From the NCBI RefSeq assembly GCF_041102575.1, contig NZ_JBGCUE010000012.1:61048-125047 (forward strand): a DNA stretch of 64,000 nt, in the 5' to 3' direction. Every line of letters starts with the position of its first letter. Positions within the stretch are counted from its first letter, which is position 1. Below are positions 1 through 8,391 of this stretch, one piece after another. A program made the translations under genes and the position numbers. Origin of the DNA: Tenuifilum sp. 4138str. GTDB taxonomy: Bacteria > Bacteroidota > Bacteroidia > Bacteroidales > Tenuifilaceae. A model generated the notes under the pieces. It saw nothing but the letters and a program-made list of their open reading frames with translations, was not told the origin of the DNA and made no database searches.

Positions 1-836
1 AACTCACCCGATGTAGCAGTTAGCGACAAGTTGTGTAATCCAAAGTTCGAACGGGGATAGGTAAACTCAACATTTTTCAGGTTCAAAGTTATTGATTCAT
101 GTTGGGATAATCCTTTAAACTGGCCAATAACCTTACCATAGTATAAAAGCGGTTTGCCATTTTGTGAAATAACTGACCCACTCTGAAATGAGTAAATTGC
201 CTTTGGCTGTATGGGCTTTGAGTTTAGCTGTAAGTTTTCCTTTCCCTGGTAACGGAAAAAGATTGTGGAAACATCGGGAAAGTAAACAAATACAAAATAC
301 CCATCAATCTGTTCCCTTTTTACAAAATGAAAGCCTTCCAATTCAGGGCTTACCGACTTTACTATTAGGATATTCCTCCGGTCGTGTACTTCGTAAAGTT
401 TGCCCGAAACAAAGCTGCTGCATAAGCTATAGGTTTCAGCCGATATTTTTAGCTCATCGGCTATCTGCTTTATTTTACCGGCAATGCTATTTGATTTTGA
501 TAGTAGAATTGCATTTTTCTGAACAAACAATCCAAATTCAAGGAGATTAATAAGTAGTAAGAGCCTTTGCTGAATGGAACTTTCCCTATTTAATTTGTTA
601 CAAATCTTATTAACATCAATGCTACTATCGGTTTGCTTGCTATTCCTGATTACCAGTTTTAGCTCCTCTTTCTGCTTTTTCCCAATCCTGGGATTTACAA
701 GGCGAGTGAAAAGAACTTCAGTGTAAATTTCTGCAAGCTTTTGAAGGCTGGCATCGCCATTAAGCACTATATGAGCAAAAAGGTTAACCTGTGAATTTAC
801 CAAAAGCTCGTTCATAGCATTGCTATTGTTGGCCAT
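1..836 (-). CDS. ABC-type ATP-binding protein, N-terminal part (runs off left edge)
   Basis: The minus-strand frame is open from ATG at 836 to the window edge, giving about 278 residues. The first ~250 residues are a mostly helical N-terminal region I cannot assign; its opening (VNLFAHIVLNGDASLQKLAE) vaguely recalls TerB-like domains, which is only a guess. Near residue 258 a typical ABC ATPase start appears (ITLNLKNVEFTYPRSNFGLH, then NLSLTATSGE), so the Walker A motif would lie just outside the window. The ATG overlaps the 3' end of the upstream sensor-like gene by 14 bp, which implies co-translation and a shared role. A permease part may follow beyond the edge. The ATPase assignment is fair; the substrate is unknown. 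Confidence 0.6.
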   Translation of the reverse strand, partial: MANNSNAMNELLVNSQVNLFAHIVLNGDASLQKLAEIYTEVLFTRLVNPRIGKKQKEELKLVIRNSKQTDSSIDVNKICNKLNRESSIQQRLLLLINLLEFGLFVQKNAILLSKSNSIAGKIKQIADELKISAETYSLCSSFVSGKLYEVHDRRNILIVKSVSPELEGFHFVKREQIDGYFVFVYFPDVSTIFFRYQGKENLQLNSKPIQPKAIYSFQSGSVISQNGKPLLYYGKVIGQFKGLSQHESITLNLKNVEFTYPRSNFGLHNLSLTATSGE

Positions 837-1467
837 AAATTTCCATTACAGTGTGGCCATTTTTTTTGTAAACGGAAAAAGGTATGCTGAATTTTCTAAA
901 ACTATGTACACATAGGGCAATATCTATCTCTACCGACTGGTTATCGCTAAACTGGGTAAACTTGTCGGCAACATACCCATTGTCGAATGCTGATATGGAA
1001 ATTTTCTGGGATCGCTCTTCGCCACTAACCTTTATGGCAGAACCACTTTCAAGAACTGACATGAACTGCTCAAAAGCTATCAGAACTGACTGGTAAATAA
1101 TATCTCTATCGGCTTCAACCTCAAAACTTGATAAGTCCTTGCTTAGTTCAATATTAACGCCAAAGAAACCGATAAAATCATTCAGCTCAAGTACAGCGTG
1201 TTTTAGTAAATCGACCAATTCAAATCGCTCGTTTGATGCTTGCATTGATGGGTTGAGTAAATCGGAAAGGAGCTGCGAACGTAACGAGAATTTTTCGAAC
1301 CTTACCGTGCTTAATTCCAGAATGTGAAGTATTTCAAGGAGGTTTGGATCGTTGCTTAGTGAACGTATAAGCTGAATTGGGCCGGTAATGCCATTAAGTA
1401 GAGTTCGTGACTCAAACCCTACCTGGCGTAGAATTTCAGAGTGACTTGAGTAATCGTTTAGTTTCAT
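823..1467 (-). CDS. degenerate histidine-kinase-like protein
   Basis: This 214-residue protein has the layout of a short sensor kinase without sensor or membrane segments. A helical stretch (residues ~10-70) resembles a HisKA dimerisation domain, followed by a region like a HATPase domain (residues ~95-210). The phospho-acceptor His is missing: where SHELRTPL-type sequence is expected there is VGFESRTLLNGITG. The ATP-binding N and G boxes are also not recognisable. It is therefore more likely a regulatory or scaffold pseudokinase than an active kinase. It overlaps the following ABC ATPase gene by 14 bp, so the two probably act together. The family call rests on pattern only and could be wrong. 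Confidence 0.5.
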   Translation of the reverse strand: MKLNDYSSHSEILRQVGFESRTLLNGITGPIQLIRSLSNDPNLLEILHILELSTVRFEKFSLRSQLLSDLLNPSMQASNERFELVDLLKHAVLELNDFIGFFGVNIELSKDLSSFEVEADRDIIYQSVLIAFEQFMSVLESGSAIKVSGEERSQKISISAFDNGYVADKFTQFSDNQSVEIDIALCVHSFRKFSIPFSVYKKNGHTVMEIYGQQ

Positions 1468-1517
1468 GGCTAACTTATGTCAGCCTAAGGTAATAAAAAA
1501 AGCTGAAAGTTGTTCAT

Positions 1518-2804
1518 CTACTCACCAAGTTTCCCCTCGCTTTTAGCAATTATTGTAGCAATCATTGCATCGCCGGTTACATTTAGTGTTGTGCGAAGCA
1601 TGTCGAGTGGACGGTCAATGGCAAGAATTAGGGCTAATCCCTCAACTGGCAAGCCCACAGAGTTCAGAACAATAATTAGCATTACAATACCCGCTCCGGG
1701 CACACCCGCTGAGCCAATTGATGCCAAAGTTGCCGTAATAAGTATGGTGAGAAGTTGGACTAAAGTAAGTTCAACCCCAAAAACCTCGGCAATGAAAACT
1801 GTTGCAACAGCCTGGTATAGACTTGTTCCATCCATGTTTATGGTAACCCCTACCGGCAATACAAAACTCGATATTTCATTGGGAACATTCAATTCCTTCT
1901 CCACCTGCTCCATGGTAACCGGTAGTGTGGCGGCGCTCGAGCTGGTAGAGAATGCCACTAGCTGAGCAGGAAAAATGGCACGAAAAAATTTTTTAAAGTT
2001 GACCTTAGCGTAAAGCTTCAAAAATGTGGGGTAAACCAAAGTGATAATTAATAACAATCCAAGTATTACGGTTAGAGCGTATAACCCCAGCGAGGTAAAA
2101 AGTTGAACCGATGACCCTAAATCGGTTCCTACAAAATCGACTAAAAGAGTTACCATTAATGCAAACACACCAAAAGGGGCAAAAAGCATGACAATATCCA
2201 CTATTTTGAGAATTACCTCATTCAATCCCGCAACAAAATCCTTTACTATCGCCACCTTTGAATGGGGAACAAGAATTAACGCAACACCAAACAGTAAGGC
2301 AAAGAAAATGACCTGCAGCATGGAGGTGTTATTGGATGCTGCGTTTACAATGTTCTCAGGAACTATATCCACGAGGAATTGCAGAGGTGATTGCTGTGTG
2401 ATTCCCTCGGCGGCTTGTTGCCGTTTGGCTAAATCGAACGAGTATTTTTCAAGTAATTCAACTCTTTTTGCTTCACTAACATAGCTTCCGGGGCGGACAA
2501 CACTCACTAAAACCAGCCCAATTGTTACAGCAATTATTGTAGTAACAATGTAAAATGAAATGGTTTTTATTCCCAGCTTTGACAAGCGACTAACATCGCT
2601 TAAGCCGCTAACCCCACTCACCAACGATGCAAATATTAGCGGCATGGCAATAAGCTTAAGCAGGTTCAGGAAAATGGTTCCAAAAGGCTTGATATAGTCA
2701 GTGGCAAAATGCTGTATTCCAAAAGTAATTACCAAAATTCCAAATGCCAAGCCAAGGAACATGCCTATCAAAATCTTGACGTAAAGGGGTAATTTGCGAA
2801 GCAT
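1518..2804 (-). CDS. gltP: dicarboxylate/amino acid:cation symporter (DAACS family)
   Basis: A 428-residue inner-membrane protein of the GltP/DctA/GltPh family, which imports glutamate, aspartate or C4-dicarboxylates with Na+ or H+. Family hallmarks are visible: the serine-rich re-entrant loop STSSSAATLPVT (about 286-297), the Na+-site motif NMDGT (323-327), the second hairpin GSAGVPGAG (364-372), and DRPLDMLRTTLNVTGD (397-412), which holds the substrate-binding Asp and Asn. Length is normal for the family. It appears monocistronic; a 7-nt-period repeat tract lies directly upstream. Exact substrate and coupling ion cannot be decided from sequence. Confidence 0.93.
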   Translation of the reverse strand: MLRKLPLYVKILIGMFLGLAFGILVITFGIQHFATDYIKPFGTIFLNLLKLIAMPLIFASLVSGVSGLSDVSRLSKLGIKTISFYIVTTIIAVTIGLVLVSVVRPGSYVSEAKRVELLEKYSFDLAKRQQAAEGITQQSPLQFLVDIVPENIVNAASNNTSMLQVIFFALLFGVALILVPHSKVAIVKDFVAGLNEVILKIVDIVMLFAPFGVFALMVTLLVDFVGTDLGSSVQLFTSLGLYALTVILGLLLIITLVYPTFLKLYAKVNFKKFFRAIFPAQLVAFSTSSSAATLPVTMEQVEKELNVPNEISSFVLPVGVTINMDGTSLYQAVATVFIAEVFGVELTLVQLLTILITATLASIGSAGVPGAGIVMLIIVLNSVGLPVEGLALILAIDRPLDMLRTTLNVTGDAMIATIIAKSEGKLGE

Positions 2805-2816
2805 AGACAGGAATTT

Positions 2817-2893
2817 AAGGATAAAGGATAAAGGTTAAAGGATAAAGGATAAAGGTTAAAGTTTAAAATTTCAGATTTCAGATTTCAAATAAT
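2817..2893. repeat. heptanucleotide-period tract 1
   Basis: Eleven consecutive 7-mers in one unbroken phase: AAGGATA/AAGGTTA units that change into AGATTTC units (AAGTTTA, AAATTTC, AGATTTC, AGATTTC, AAATAAT) without losing the 7-nt register. It lies between the lipoprotein gene and the symporter start. Confidence 0.9.
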
Positions 2894-2915
2894 ATTCAAA
2901 TTTCTGGTTTCATAG

Positions 2916-3440
2916 CTAAAGAGGATCAACTGTGCCCCTAAACTCGCCGGTAAAGTGGATAAAATCAGCGGTTTGGATATCAATCTTGTAGCTCATTAGC
3001 CTACCCAGGTTAACCACATCGAATGTACCAGCCTTAATAGTGTATATTTTGCCGGTATCCTGTGCAAAATCGTAGTTGTAGTATATTTTGCATGAATCGG
3101 CAGTATATATTTCCTTTTGTGAAAAGATGTCGATGGTGTAAAGACCATTCTTAACTTCAGCAATGTTTTCTGAGTAAAAGTATCCGGTTACTAAGGATCC
3201 AGTCCCGGTAAATTTACCGGCATCGGTGCTGTAGCTTACTCCCTCACCAAGCAGGTTTATAACAAATGGAGTTGCGCCTGTTTCAAGGGCATCGCTATAC
3301 TTATGGCTATAGCCCCGGTAAAGGGTGAACTCTCCATCGTTAAACCTGATGATATTTATGTCCTGGTCGTCATTATCGTTTTTACAGCTGGTTACAATGG
3401 CCAGCGCCATCAGAACCATTCCTAAAAGTTTACGTTTCAT
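2916..3440 (-). CDS. putative lipoprotein of unknown function
   Basis: A 174-residue protein with a type II signal sequence: Lys/Arg start, hydrophobic core, then a lipobox-like AIVTSC with the acceptor Cys at about residue 19, followed by an acidic CKNDNDDQD linker. The rest is predicted beta-rich and has no motif I recognise. The acidic residues after the Cys resemble surface-export signals of Bacteroidota lipoproteins, so it may face outward; that is inference. No operon partner is evident. It could be a small beta-sandwich envelope protein, but no function can be assigned. Confidence 0.7.
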   Translation of the reverse strand: MKRKLLGMVLMALAIVTSCKNDNDDQDINIIRFNDGEFTLYRGYSHKYSDALETGATPFVINLLGEGVSYSTDAGKFTGTGSLVTGYFYSENIAEVKNGLYTIDIFSQKEIYTADSCKIYYNYDFAQDTGKIYTIKAGTFDVVNLGRLMSYKIDIQTADFIHFTGEFRGTVDPL

Positions 3441-3670
3441 CCGTACAAAATATTTTAATTATTAATTACTAAATAATTACTTTCTTGCTTTTAACAAACT
3501 TTATCGAGCGGATGGAACACCCATAGTTTGACTTCGTCGAGCTCGCAAAAAACGCTCGGTTGTTCATCTGTGTTTGTGCAAGCTGCCTTTAATGGGTGTT
3601 TCATAATCTGAAAGTATTAGGCAAGTAATTAAATATTACTGCTAAAATAGTAAAAATGTTACATAATGTA

Positions 3671-3700
3671 AAAAAGGAGGTGAATAATTCACCCCCTTTT
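3671..3700 (-). terminator. terminator of the SlyD gene
   Basis: An inverted repeat (AAAAGGAGGTGAA / TTCACCCCCTTTT, one A-C mismatch, 3-nt loop) lies 24 nt after the slyD stop. The A run on the + strand gives a T run on the minus transcript. The symmetry allows bidirectional function. Confidence 0.7.
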
Positions 3701-3723
3701 ACTTACAAAAGCTGAAATATCTG

Positions 3724-4218
3724 TTAGTGGCCGTGGCCCATTCCATGCACATGACCATGGTTAATCTCTTCGGCAGTAGCTTCGCGAATGTTTTCAACCT
3801 TACCGGTGAAGTAAAGGTCCTTTCCAGCTAGGGGGTGGTTAAAATCCATAACCACGGAGCTATCGGTAACTTCAACCACTGTTCCATCAAGCGCATTTCC
3901 TTCGGAGTCGCGCATGGGTAAGCGGTTGCCAATAACCAGGAGATCTTCCTGGAGTTCACCATCAATAACAAAAATCTCCTTGGGTAGCTCAACAATGGCC
4001 TGGTCGTTAACCTCGCCGTAACCATCCTTGCTTGGAATCATAAATTCAAAGGAATCGCCTTCAGCGAGGTCTTTAATATTATCCTCAAAAAGAGGCAAGA
4101 GCTGGCCATGCCCATAGAGGAATACAAGTGGATTATCTGCCTGTGCAGCATCAATCAAATCGCCATCAACCTTTAGTTCATAGCTAATTGATACAACTTT
4201 GTTTTTGGAAACGTTCAT
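3724..4218 (-). CDS. slyD: FKBP-type peptidyl-prolyl isomerase, SlyD-like
   Basis: A 164-residue cytoplasmic protein. The N-terminal FKBP part starts with VSISYELKVDGDLIDAA and continues with FLYGHGQLLPLFEDNIKDL. It is split by an insert-in-flap domain (around residues 75-125), the arrangement of SlyD/SlpA proteins. It catalyses prolyl isomerisation and acts as a folding chaperone. The C-terminus is His-rich (HGHVHGMGHGH), a short form of the SlyD metal-binding tail that in other bacteria loads Ni2+ for hydrogenases and related enzymes. It stands alone with its own terminator. Family assignment is secure; metal delivery is inferred from the tail. Confidence 0.9.
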   Translation of the reverse strand: MNVSKNKVVSISYELKVDGDLIDAAQADNPLVFLYGHGQLLPLFEDNIKDLAEGDSFEFMIPSKDGYGEVNDQAIVELPKEIFVIDGELQEDLLVIGNRLPMRDSEGNALDGTVVEVTDSSVVMDFNHPLAGKDLYFTGKVENIREATAEEINHGHVHGMGHGH

Positions 4219-4349
4219 GTAAATTGTTTTAGAATATTAATTCATCAAAGAAAATACTTTCTTTTGGTATAAACAAGCGTGTAAGGTTAATTGTTCGCAT
4301 TTAAGGTTGATAAATTTTGGTTATAGGTAAACAAAAAAGGTAAAATGAT

Positions 4350-4380
4350 GTTGTTTATTCAAATAATAGTTACATATTTG
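4350..4380 (+). promoter_or_regulatory. promoter of the cold-shock gene
   Basis: GTTG (4350-4353), exactly 19 nt, then CATATTTG (4373-4380), close to the Bacteroidota primary sigma consensus TTTG-N19-TAnnTTTG. Transcription would start near 4387, leaving a ~42-nt AU-rich leader before the ATG. Confidence 0.5.
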
Positions 4381-4428
4381 TAATGTTTTAAAACAATCAA
4401 TTTATTCACAATTTATTTTTAACGTAAC

Positions 4429-4629
4429 ATGAAAGGTAAAGTAAAATGGTTTGATGCAGCAAAAGGCTATGGCTTTATTCAAACCGAAGAAGGTAACGAT
4501 GTATTCGTTCACTACACAGGAATTCAACGCGAAGGTTTTAAACGCTTAGATGAAGGTCAAGACGTTAGCTTCGAAATTTCTGAAGGCAAACGTGGTCCAC
4601 AGGCCACAAATGTAGTTGTGTTAGAATAA
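4429..4629 (+). CDS. cold-shock domain protein
   Basis: A 66-residue single CSD protein, full length for the CspA family. The RNP1-like motif KGYGFIQ (residues 13-19) and RNP2-like motif DVFVHY (24-29) are intact, with [10 protein letters not shown] before them. Such proteins bind single-stranded RNA and DNA and melt RNA structure, in the cold or constitutively. It is a single-gene unit with its own promoter and strong terminator. The AU-rich leader could carry thermosensitive structure, but nothing in the sequence proves cold induction. Confidence 0.95.
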   Translation: MKGKVKWFDAAKGYGFIQTEEGNDVFVHYTGIQREGFKRLDEGQDVSFEISEGKRGPQATNVVVLE

Positions 4630-4653
4630 CATTTATTCCTAACATAATAAAAG

Positions 4654-4680
4654 AAAAGGCCTCTGTTTGAGGCCTTTTTT
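4654..4680 (+). terminator. rho-independent terminator after the cold-shock gene
   Basis: A perfect 10-bp stem, AAAAGGCCTC / GAGGCCTTTT, with a TGTTT loop and a T tract. It sits between convergent genes and can also serve the minus-strand gene ending at 4684. Confidence 0.9.
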
Positions 4681-4683
4681 ATT

Positions 4684-5277
4684 TTAAAACGTGATAGAGA
4701 ACCGAAGAATAGGGTTTGAAGTGTATGGCGAATAGCGGTTATCGGTTAAATCCCAAAGAACCAAAAAGTTAACGGCTGCCCTATCGCCTATCCGTTGACG
4801 CCAGCCTCCACCTACCATATACATCCGTATCCATCCCATGCCTTGGGTAGAGGTAATGTCAAAAAACTTACGGTCAAGGTAAAGGTTCTCGAACTCACCG
4901 TGAATTACAAAACCACCATGAAGCTTAACGCCAAAGGCTTCATTAAAATCGGGGATGGGTAAAATATCGGTAAAACCAGAATATCCCCAAATGGTAGTAG
5001 TTACCGGTTTTATACTGGTGTTTGAGGGGTCAAAGCTAAACCTTTCCCTGCGATAGGTATAACGCCCTCCTACCCCAACCGACCATTGTGGAAAAATCCA
5101 AATGCCACCCTGGGGCAATACATCAATTTGGGTTATGCGATTTCCAATAGCTAGGCCTAAACTACCCCCAAAGTATACTCTATCCGAAAATCGTTGGAAA
5201 TCGCCATGTTTTCGTTGCGAAAAGGCAAGGGTGCTTACCGAAACAAATATTACTAGAAAGATAGATTTTTTCAGCAT
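4684..5277 (-). CDS. exported beta-barrel-like outer-membrane protein
   Basis: A 197-residue protein with a Sec signal peptide (cleavage probable after STLAFS, before QRKHGDF). The mature part alternates polar and hydrophobic residues in short strands rich in Gly and aromatics (FGGSLGLAIG, VGVGGRYTYRRERF, MYMVGGGWRQRI) and ends in FSITF. The terminal Phe is typical of BAM-folded outer-membrane barrels. About 8 strands would fit the length. It is alone, convergent with the cold-shock gene. No specific family recognised; an OmpX/PorT-like small barrel is the most I would say. Confidence 0.7.
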   Translation of the reverse strand: MLKKSIFLVIFVSVSTLAFSQRKHGDFQRFSDRVYFGGSLGLAIGNRITQIDVLPQGGIWIFPQWSVGVGGRYTYRRERFSFDPSNTSIKPVTTTIWGYSGFTDILPIPDFNEAFGVKLHGGFVIHGEFENLYLDRKFFDITSTQGMGWIRMYMVGGGWRQRIGDRAAVNFLVLWDLTDNRYSPYTSNPILRFSITF

Positions 5278-5365
5278 AATACTGATGTTTACTTACTAAT
5301 ATGAACACAATATTAGCCATTTATGTTTAATTGGTTAACTTTATGTCTGTTAAAAAAGATTAGCG

Positions 5366-6073
5366 ATGAACATAGTTATTACTGGCGCCTCGCAGGGCAT
5401 AGGTTATGCAACTGCGATTGAACTAGCCCAAAAAGGAGGTAACACCATTCTCTGTATAGCCCGAAACGGGCATAACTTAGAAAAACTACAGAATGAGGTT
5501 GCGAAGATTAACCCAGCCTCAACCGTTATCCCTGTAGTTTACGACTTGACAAAACTCTGCCAAGGAACTGAGGATATTGGCTCAATCATAAGAAAGCATA
5601 TCGACAAGGTTGATATTCTGATAAATAATGCAGGATTGCTTTATGCAAAACGCCTTACTGAGCTTACATACGAACAAATAAGCAGTATGTTAGAGGTTAA
5701 TTACCTTGCCCCTATCCTTTTGATAAAACAGCTAATACCATTAATGGATGCTGGTAGCCACGTGGTAAACATTAGCAGTATGGGTGGATTTCAGGGAAGC
5801 GTTAAGTTTCCTGGCCTATCGGTTTATGCTTCATCAAAAGCAGCCCTAGCTTCCGCAACCGAGAACCTTGCCGAGGAGTTCAAAAGCACAGGTATTGCTT
5901 TTAACTGCTTAGCTCTAGGCGCTACCGATACCGAAATGCTTCGCAATGCTTTTCCTGGCTACAAGGCTCCCTTGACCGCTCAGGAAATGGCTAGCTTTAT
6001 TGCATACTTTGCACAGAACGGGAATAGGTTCTTTAATGGGAAAATACTGCCTGTAAGCGTTAGTACACCGTAA
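5366..6073 (+). CDS. short-chain dehydrogenase/reductase
   Basis: A 235-residue classical SDR. It has the NAD(P)-binding motif TGASQGIG (residues 6-13), the stabilising NNAG (87-90), a catalytic Ser near 137, and Y154-x3-K158 (YASSK). The R/N residues after the second strand (ARNGHN) suggest a preference for NADP(H), as in FabG-like enzymes, but this is weak. The substrate cannot be inferred: there is no operon partner, and the gene is followed by a repeat tract 6 nt after its stop. Confidence 0.9.
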   Translation: MNIVITGASQGIGYATAIELAQKGGNTILCIARNGHNLEKLQNEVAKINPASTVIPVVYDLTKLCQGTEDIGSIIRKHIDKVDILINNAGLLYAKRLTELTYEQISSMLEVNYLAPILLIKQLIPLMDAGSHVVNISSMGGFQGSVKFPGLSVYASSKAALASATENLAEEFKSTGIAFNCLALGATDTEMLRNAFPGYKAPLTAQEMASFIAYFAQNGNRFFNGKILPVSVSTP

Positions 6074-6079
6074 GTAAGA

Positions 6080-6191
6080 AAGGATAAAGGTTAAAGGATT
6101 AGTTGATAGTTGACAGTTGAAAGTTGATAGCAAAAACACCAAACACCAAACACCAAACACTAAAAACTAAAAACTAAAAACCAAACACTAC
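6080..6191. repeat. heptanucleotide-period tract 2
   Basis: Sixteen consecutive 7-mers keep one phase although the unit changes three times: AAGGATA type, AGTTGAT type, ACACCAA type, then AAACTAA type. It begins 6 nt after the SDR stop codon. Confidence 0.9.
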
Positions 6192-6303
6192 TCTCCATCT
6201 TCCCTGTAAACTGCACACTGTACACTATTCAAAAGATCCTTCGTTACGCTCAGGGTGACATTGCAAATGCTAGATATACAATGACTTTCCTTACCTCACC
6301 CCC

Positions 6304-6330
6304 AAAAAAAAGAGGGGCATTTGCCCCTCC
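6304..6330 (-). terminator. terminator of the ackA-ptb-buk operon
   Basis: The stem GAGGGGCA / TGCCCCTC with a 2-nt loop follows the buk stop by about 20 nt on the minus strand. An A8 run on the + strand becomes the U tract of the transcript. Confidence 0.85.
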
Positions 6331-6349
6331 TCTTTGTTAATCATTCATA

Positions 6350-7426
6350 TTACTTATACTCCTTTGGCATTACCTCGCCTTTTAGCACCATGAGCCCATT
6401 CATGGCAAGGGCTTGCATCTCATCTTCACCAGGGTAAACAGCAACTGGTGCAATAAACCCAACCATCTCCTTAACGTAATCAACCAGGTCAGGATTGTGT
6501 GCAATACCACCGGTAAGAATAATTGCATCAACCTTACCTTTCAGCACTGCAGCCATGGAACCAATAGCTTTACCAATGTTATAGGCCATAGCATCCTGAA
6601 GGAGTTTAGCCTTAGCATCGCCGGCACGAGCTTTTAGCTCAATTTCATATGCATCGTTGGTTCCGGCATGGGCAACCAATCCGCCCTTACCGGTAAGCAT
6701 CTTTTTTACCTCATCGTAGGTTACCTCACCGCTAAAGCAAAGCTTTGCAAGTTGACCAGCGGGTACGGTTCCAGCACGCTCAGGCGAGAAAGGGCCATCG
6801 CCATCGAGGGCGTTGTTTACATCAATTACCCTACCCTGACGATGTGCACCAACCGATATTCCTCCCCCAAGGTGTGCGATAACAAGGTTGAGCTCCTCGT
6901 ACTTTTTATCGATACTTTTAGCATGCAAACGGGCAATGGCCTTCTGGTTTAAGGCATGGAAGATAGATACCCTTTTGAAACGGGGATGGCCTGAAATGCG
7001 AGCAACATCCTCCATCTCGTCAACCACCACCGGGTCGGCAATGTATGCCTTAGCAGAGGGTAACGATTGGGCAATATCGTCGGCAATTAAAGCGCCAAGG
7101 TTGCTGGCATGCTCGCCCATTATGCTATTGCGTAAGTCAGCTTTCATTTGCTCATTAACCTCGTAAACCCCCGATTCAATAGGTTTGAGCAGCCCACCAC
7201 GACCAACTACTGCCGATATTTTATTAACATCAATACCAGCCTGCTTCAACTCCTCAAGTATAATTTCCTTACGGAAACTAAACTGGTCGGCAATGGTCTT
7301 AAACTTTGCCAAATCGTCGGCCGAGTGTTTAATGTTTTTCAGGAAAACGTTTTTATTATTCCGGAATACGGCAATTTTGGTTGACGTGGAACCGGGGTTG
7401 ATAGCCAGTATTTTATATTCTTCCAT
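6350..7426 (-). CDS. buk: butyrate kinase
   Basis: A 358-residue ASKHA-fold kinase. It starts with the phosphate-1 motif NPGSTSTKIAVF and has HLGGGISVGAHRQGRVIDV and TGGIAHNP downstream, which match butyrate kinases rather than acetate kinases. It converts butyryl phosphate (or isobutyryl/isovaleryl phosphate) and ADP to the acid and ATP. It is the last gene of an acetate kinase - phosphotransbutyrylase - butyrate kinase operon, 34 nt after ptb and followed by a strong terminator. The operon would give ATP from acyl-CoA by substrate-level phosphorylation. Chain-length preference cannot be read from sequence. Confidence 0.95.
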   Translation of the reverse strand: MEEYKILAINPGSTSTKIAVFRNNKNVFLKNIKHSADDLAKFKTIADQFSFRKEIILEELKQAGIDVNKISAVVGRGGLLKPIESGVYEVNEQMKADLRNSIMGEHASNLGALIADDIAQSLPSAKAYIADPVVVDEMEDVARISGHPRFKRVSIFHALNQKAIARLHAKSIDKKYEELNLVIAHLGGGISVGAHRQGRVIDVNNALDGDGPFSPERAGTVPAGQLAKLCFSGEVTYDEVKKMLTGKGGLVAHAGTNDAYEIELKARAGDAKAKLLQDAMAYNIGKAIGSMAAVLKGKVDAIILTGGIAHNPDLVDYVKEMVGFIAPVAVYPGEDEMQALAMNGLMVLKGEVMPKEYK

Positions 7427-7460
7427 GCTAATTATAATATTTTCAGGTTACTGGTTTGTT

Positions 7461-8366
7461 CTATTTTGCAGCGTTGGCAGCAAGGGCGATTGAATACATT
7501 TTTGATTGTACGCTATCGCCACGTGAAGTTAGCACGCAAGGCACTTTAGCGCCCATAACCATGGCCCCAAGTTCGCCCTTAGCAAGCTTTGTGCAGGCCT
7601 TAAAGAATACATTACCCGATTCAATATTGGGGAAAAGAATGCAATCGGCATCACCGGCAACCTCACCTGAAACCTTTTTAATCTGAGCCGATTCCTTATC
7701 GATTGCCACATCAAGGGCAAGAGGTCCATCAACAATGGCACCCTTTATCTGACCCCTATCGGCCATTTTTGAGATAATAGCAGCATCAACACATGCCTGC
7801 ATACCTGCCGACATTTGCTCAGTTGCAGCATTGAGGGCTACCTTTGGCATTTCAATGCCAAGTGAATGGGCGGTTTGGATGAGGTAGTTGGTAATGGCTA
7901 TCTTTTGGTTCAAATCTGGAGCAGGAATGATTGCCACGTCGCCAACTATAAGAAGCTTGTGGTATGTGGGCACCTGAACAACGGTAACGTGGCTGAGCAC
8001 CGCCTTAGGAGGTAGCAAGCCATTCTCCTTGTCCAAAATGGCACGCATGTACTTATCGGTGCTAACGAGACCTTTCATCAGTACATCGCCTTCACCCTTA
8101 TTTATAAGTTCAACAGCTTTGCGGGCTGCTTTCATCTCATCGGCTTCCTGAACAACGCGGAACTTTGAAAAATCGATATTGTGTTCGCCGCAAACTTTCT
8201 TGATGGTTGCCTCATCGCCCACCAGGGTGGCATCAACAATACCCATATCAATAGCCATGCTAACAGCCTCAATGGTGTGATGGTCGTTAGCATAAGCTGC
8301 TACCAGTCGTTTACGGGGTTTGCTACGAAGAATATCGAATAGCTGATCAAGTTTTTCTACTCTCAT
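7461..8366 (-). CDS. ptb: phosphate butyryltransferase
   Basis: A 301-residue member of the phosphate acetyl/butyryl transferase family. Length and family features (NDHHTIEAVSMAIDMG near the start, GVLPPKA-like LLPPKAVLSHV, VDGPLALDVAID, FPNIESGNVFFK) fit phosphotransbutyrylase. It exchanges CoA for phosphate on butyryl-CoA or branched acyl-CoA. It lies between ackA and buk, 25 nt and 34 nt away, so one transcript is likely. No separate phosphate acetyltransferase is seen in the window. Whether this enzyme also feeds acetyl phosphate to AckA is an open inference. Confidence 0.93.
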   Translation of the reverse strand: MRVEKLDQLFDILRSKPRKRLVAAYANDHHTIEAVSMAIDMGIVDATLVGDEATIKKVCGEHNIDFSKFRVVQEADEMKAARKAVELINKGEGDVLMKGLVSTDKYMRAILDKENGLLPPKAVLSHVTVVQVPTYHKLLIVGDVAIIPAPDLNQKIAITNYLIQTAHSLGIEMPKVALNAATEQMSAGMQACVDAAIISKMADRGQIKGAIVDGPLALDVAIDKESAQIKKVSGEVAGDADCILFPNIESGNVFFKACTKLAKGELGAMVMGAKVPCVLTSRGDSVQSKMYSIALAANAAK

Positions 8367-8391
8367 GGCTTTATCGCATTTTTGGTTTATA

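Noticed and set aside
188..550. Open frame of 120 codons on the + strand
   Set aside because: It lies entirely opposite a continuous minus-strand frame that encodes a coherent ABC protein; composition is of a shadow frame.
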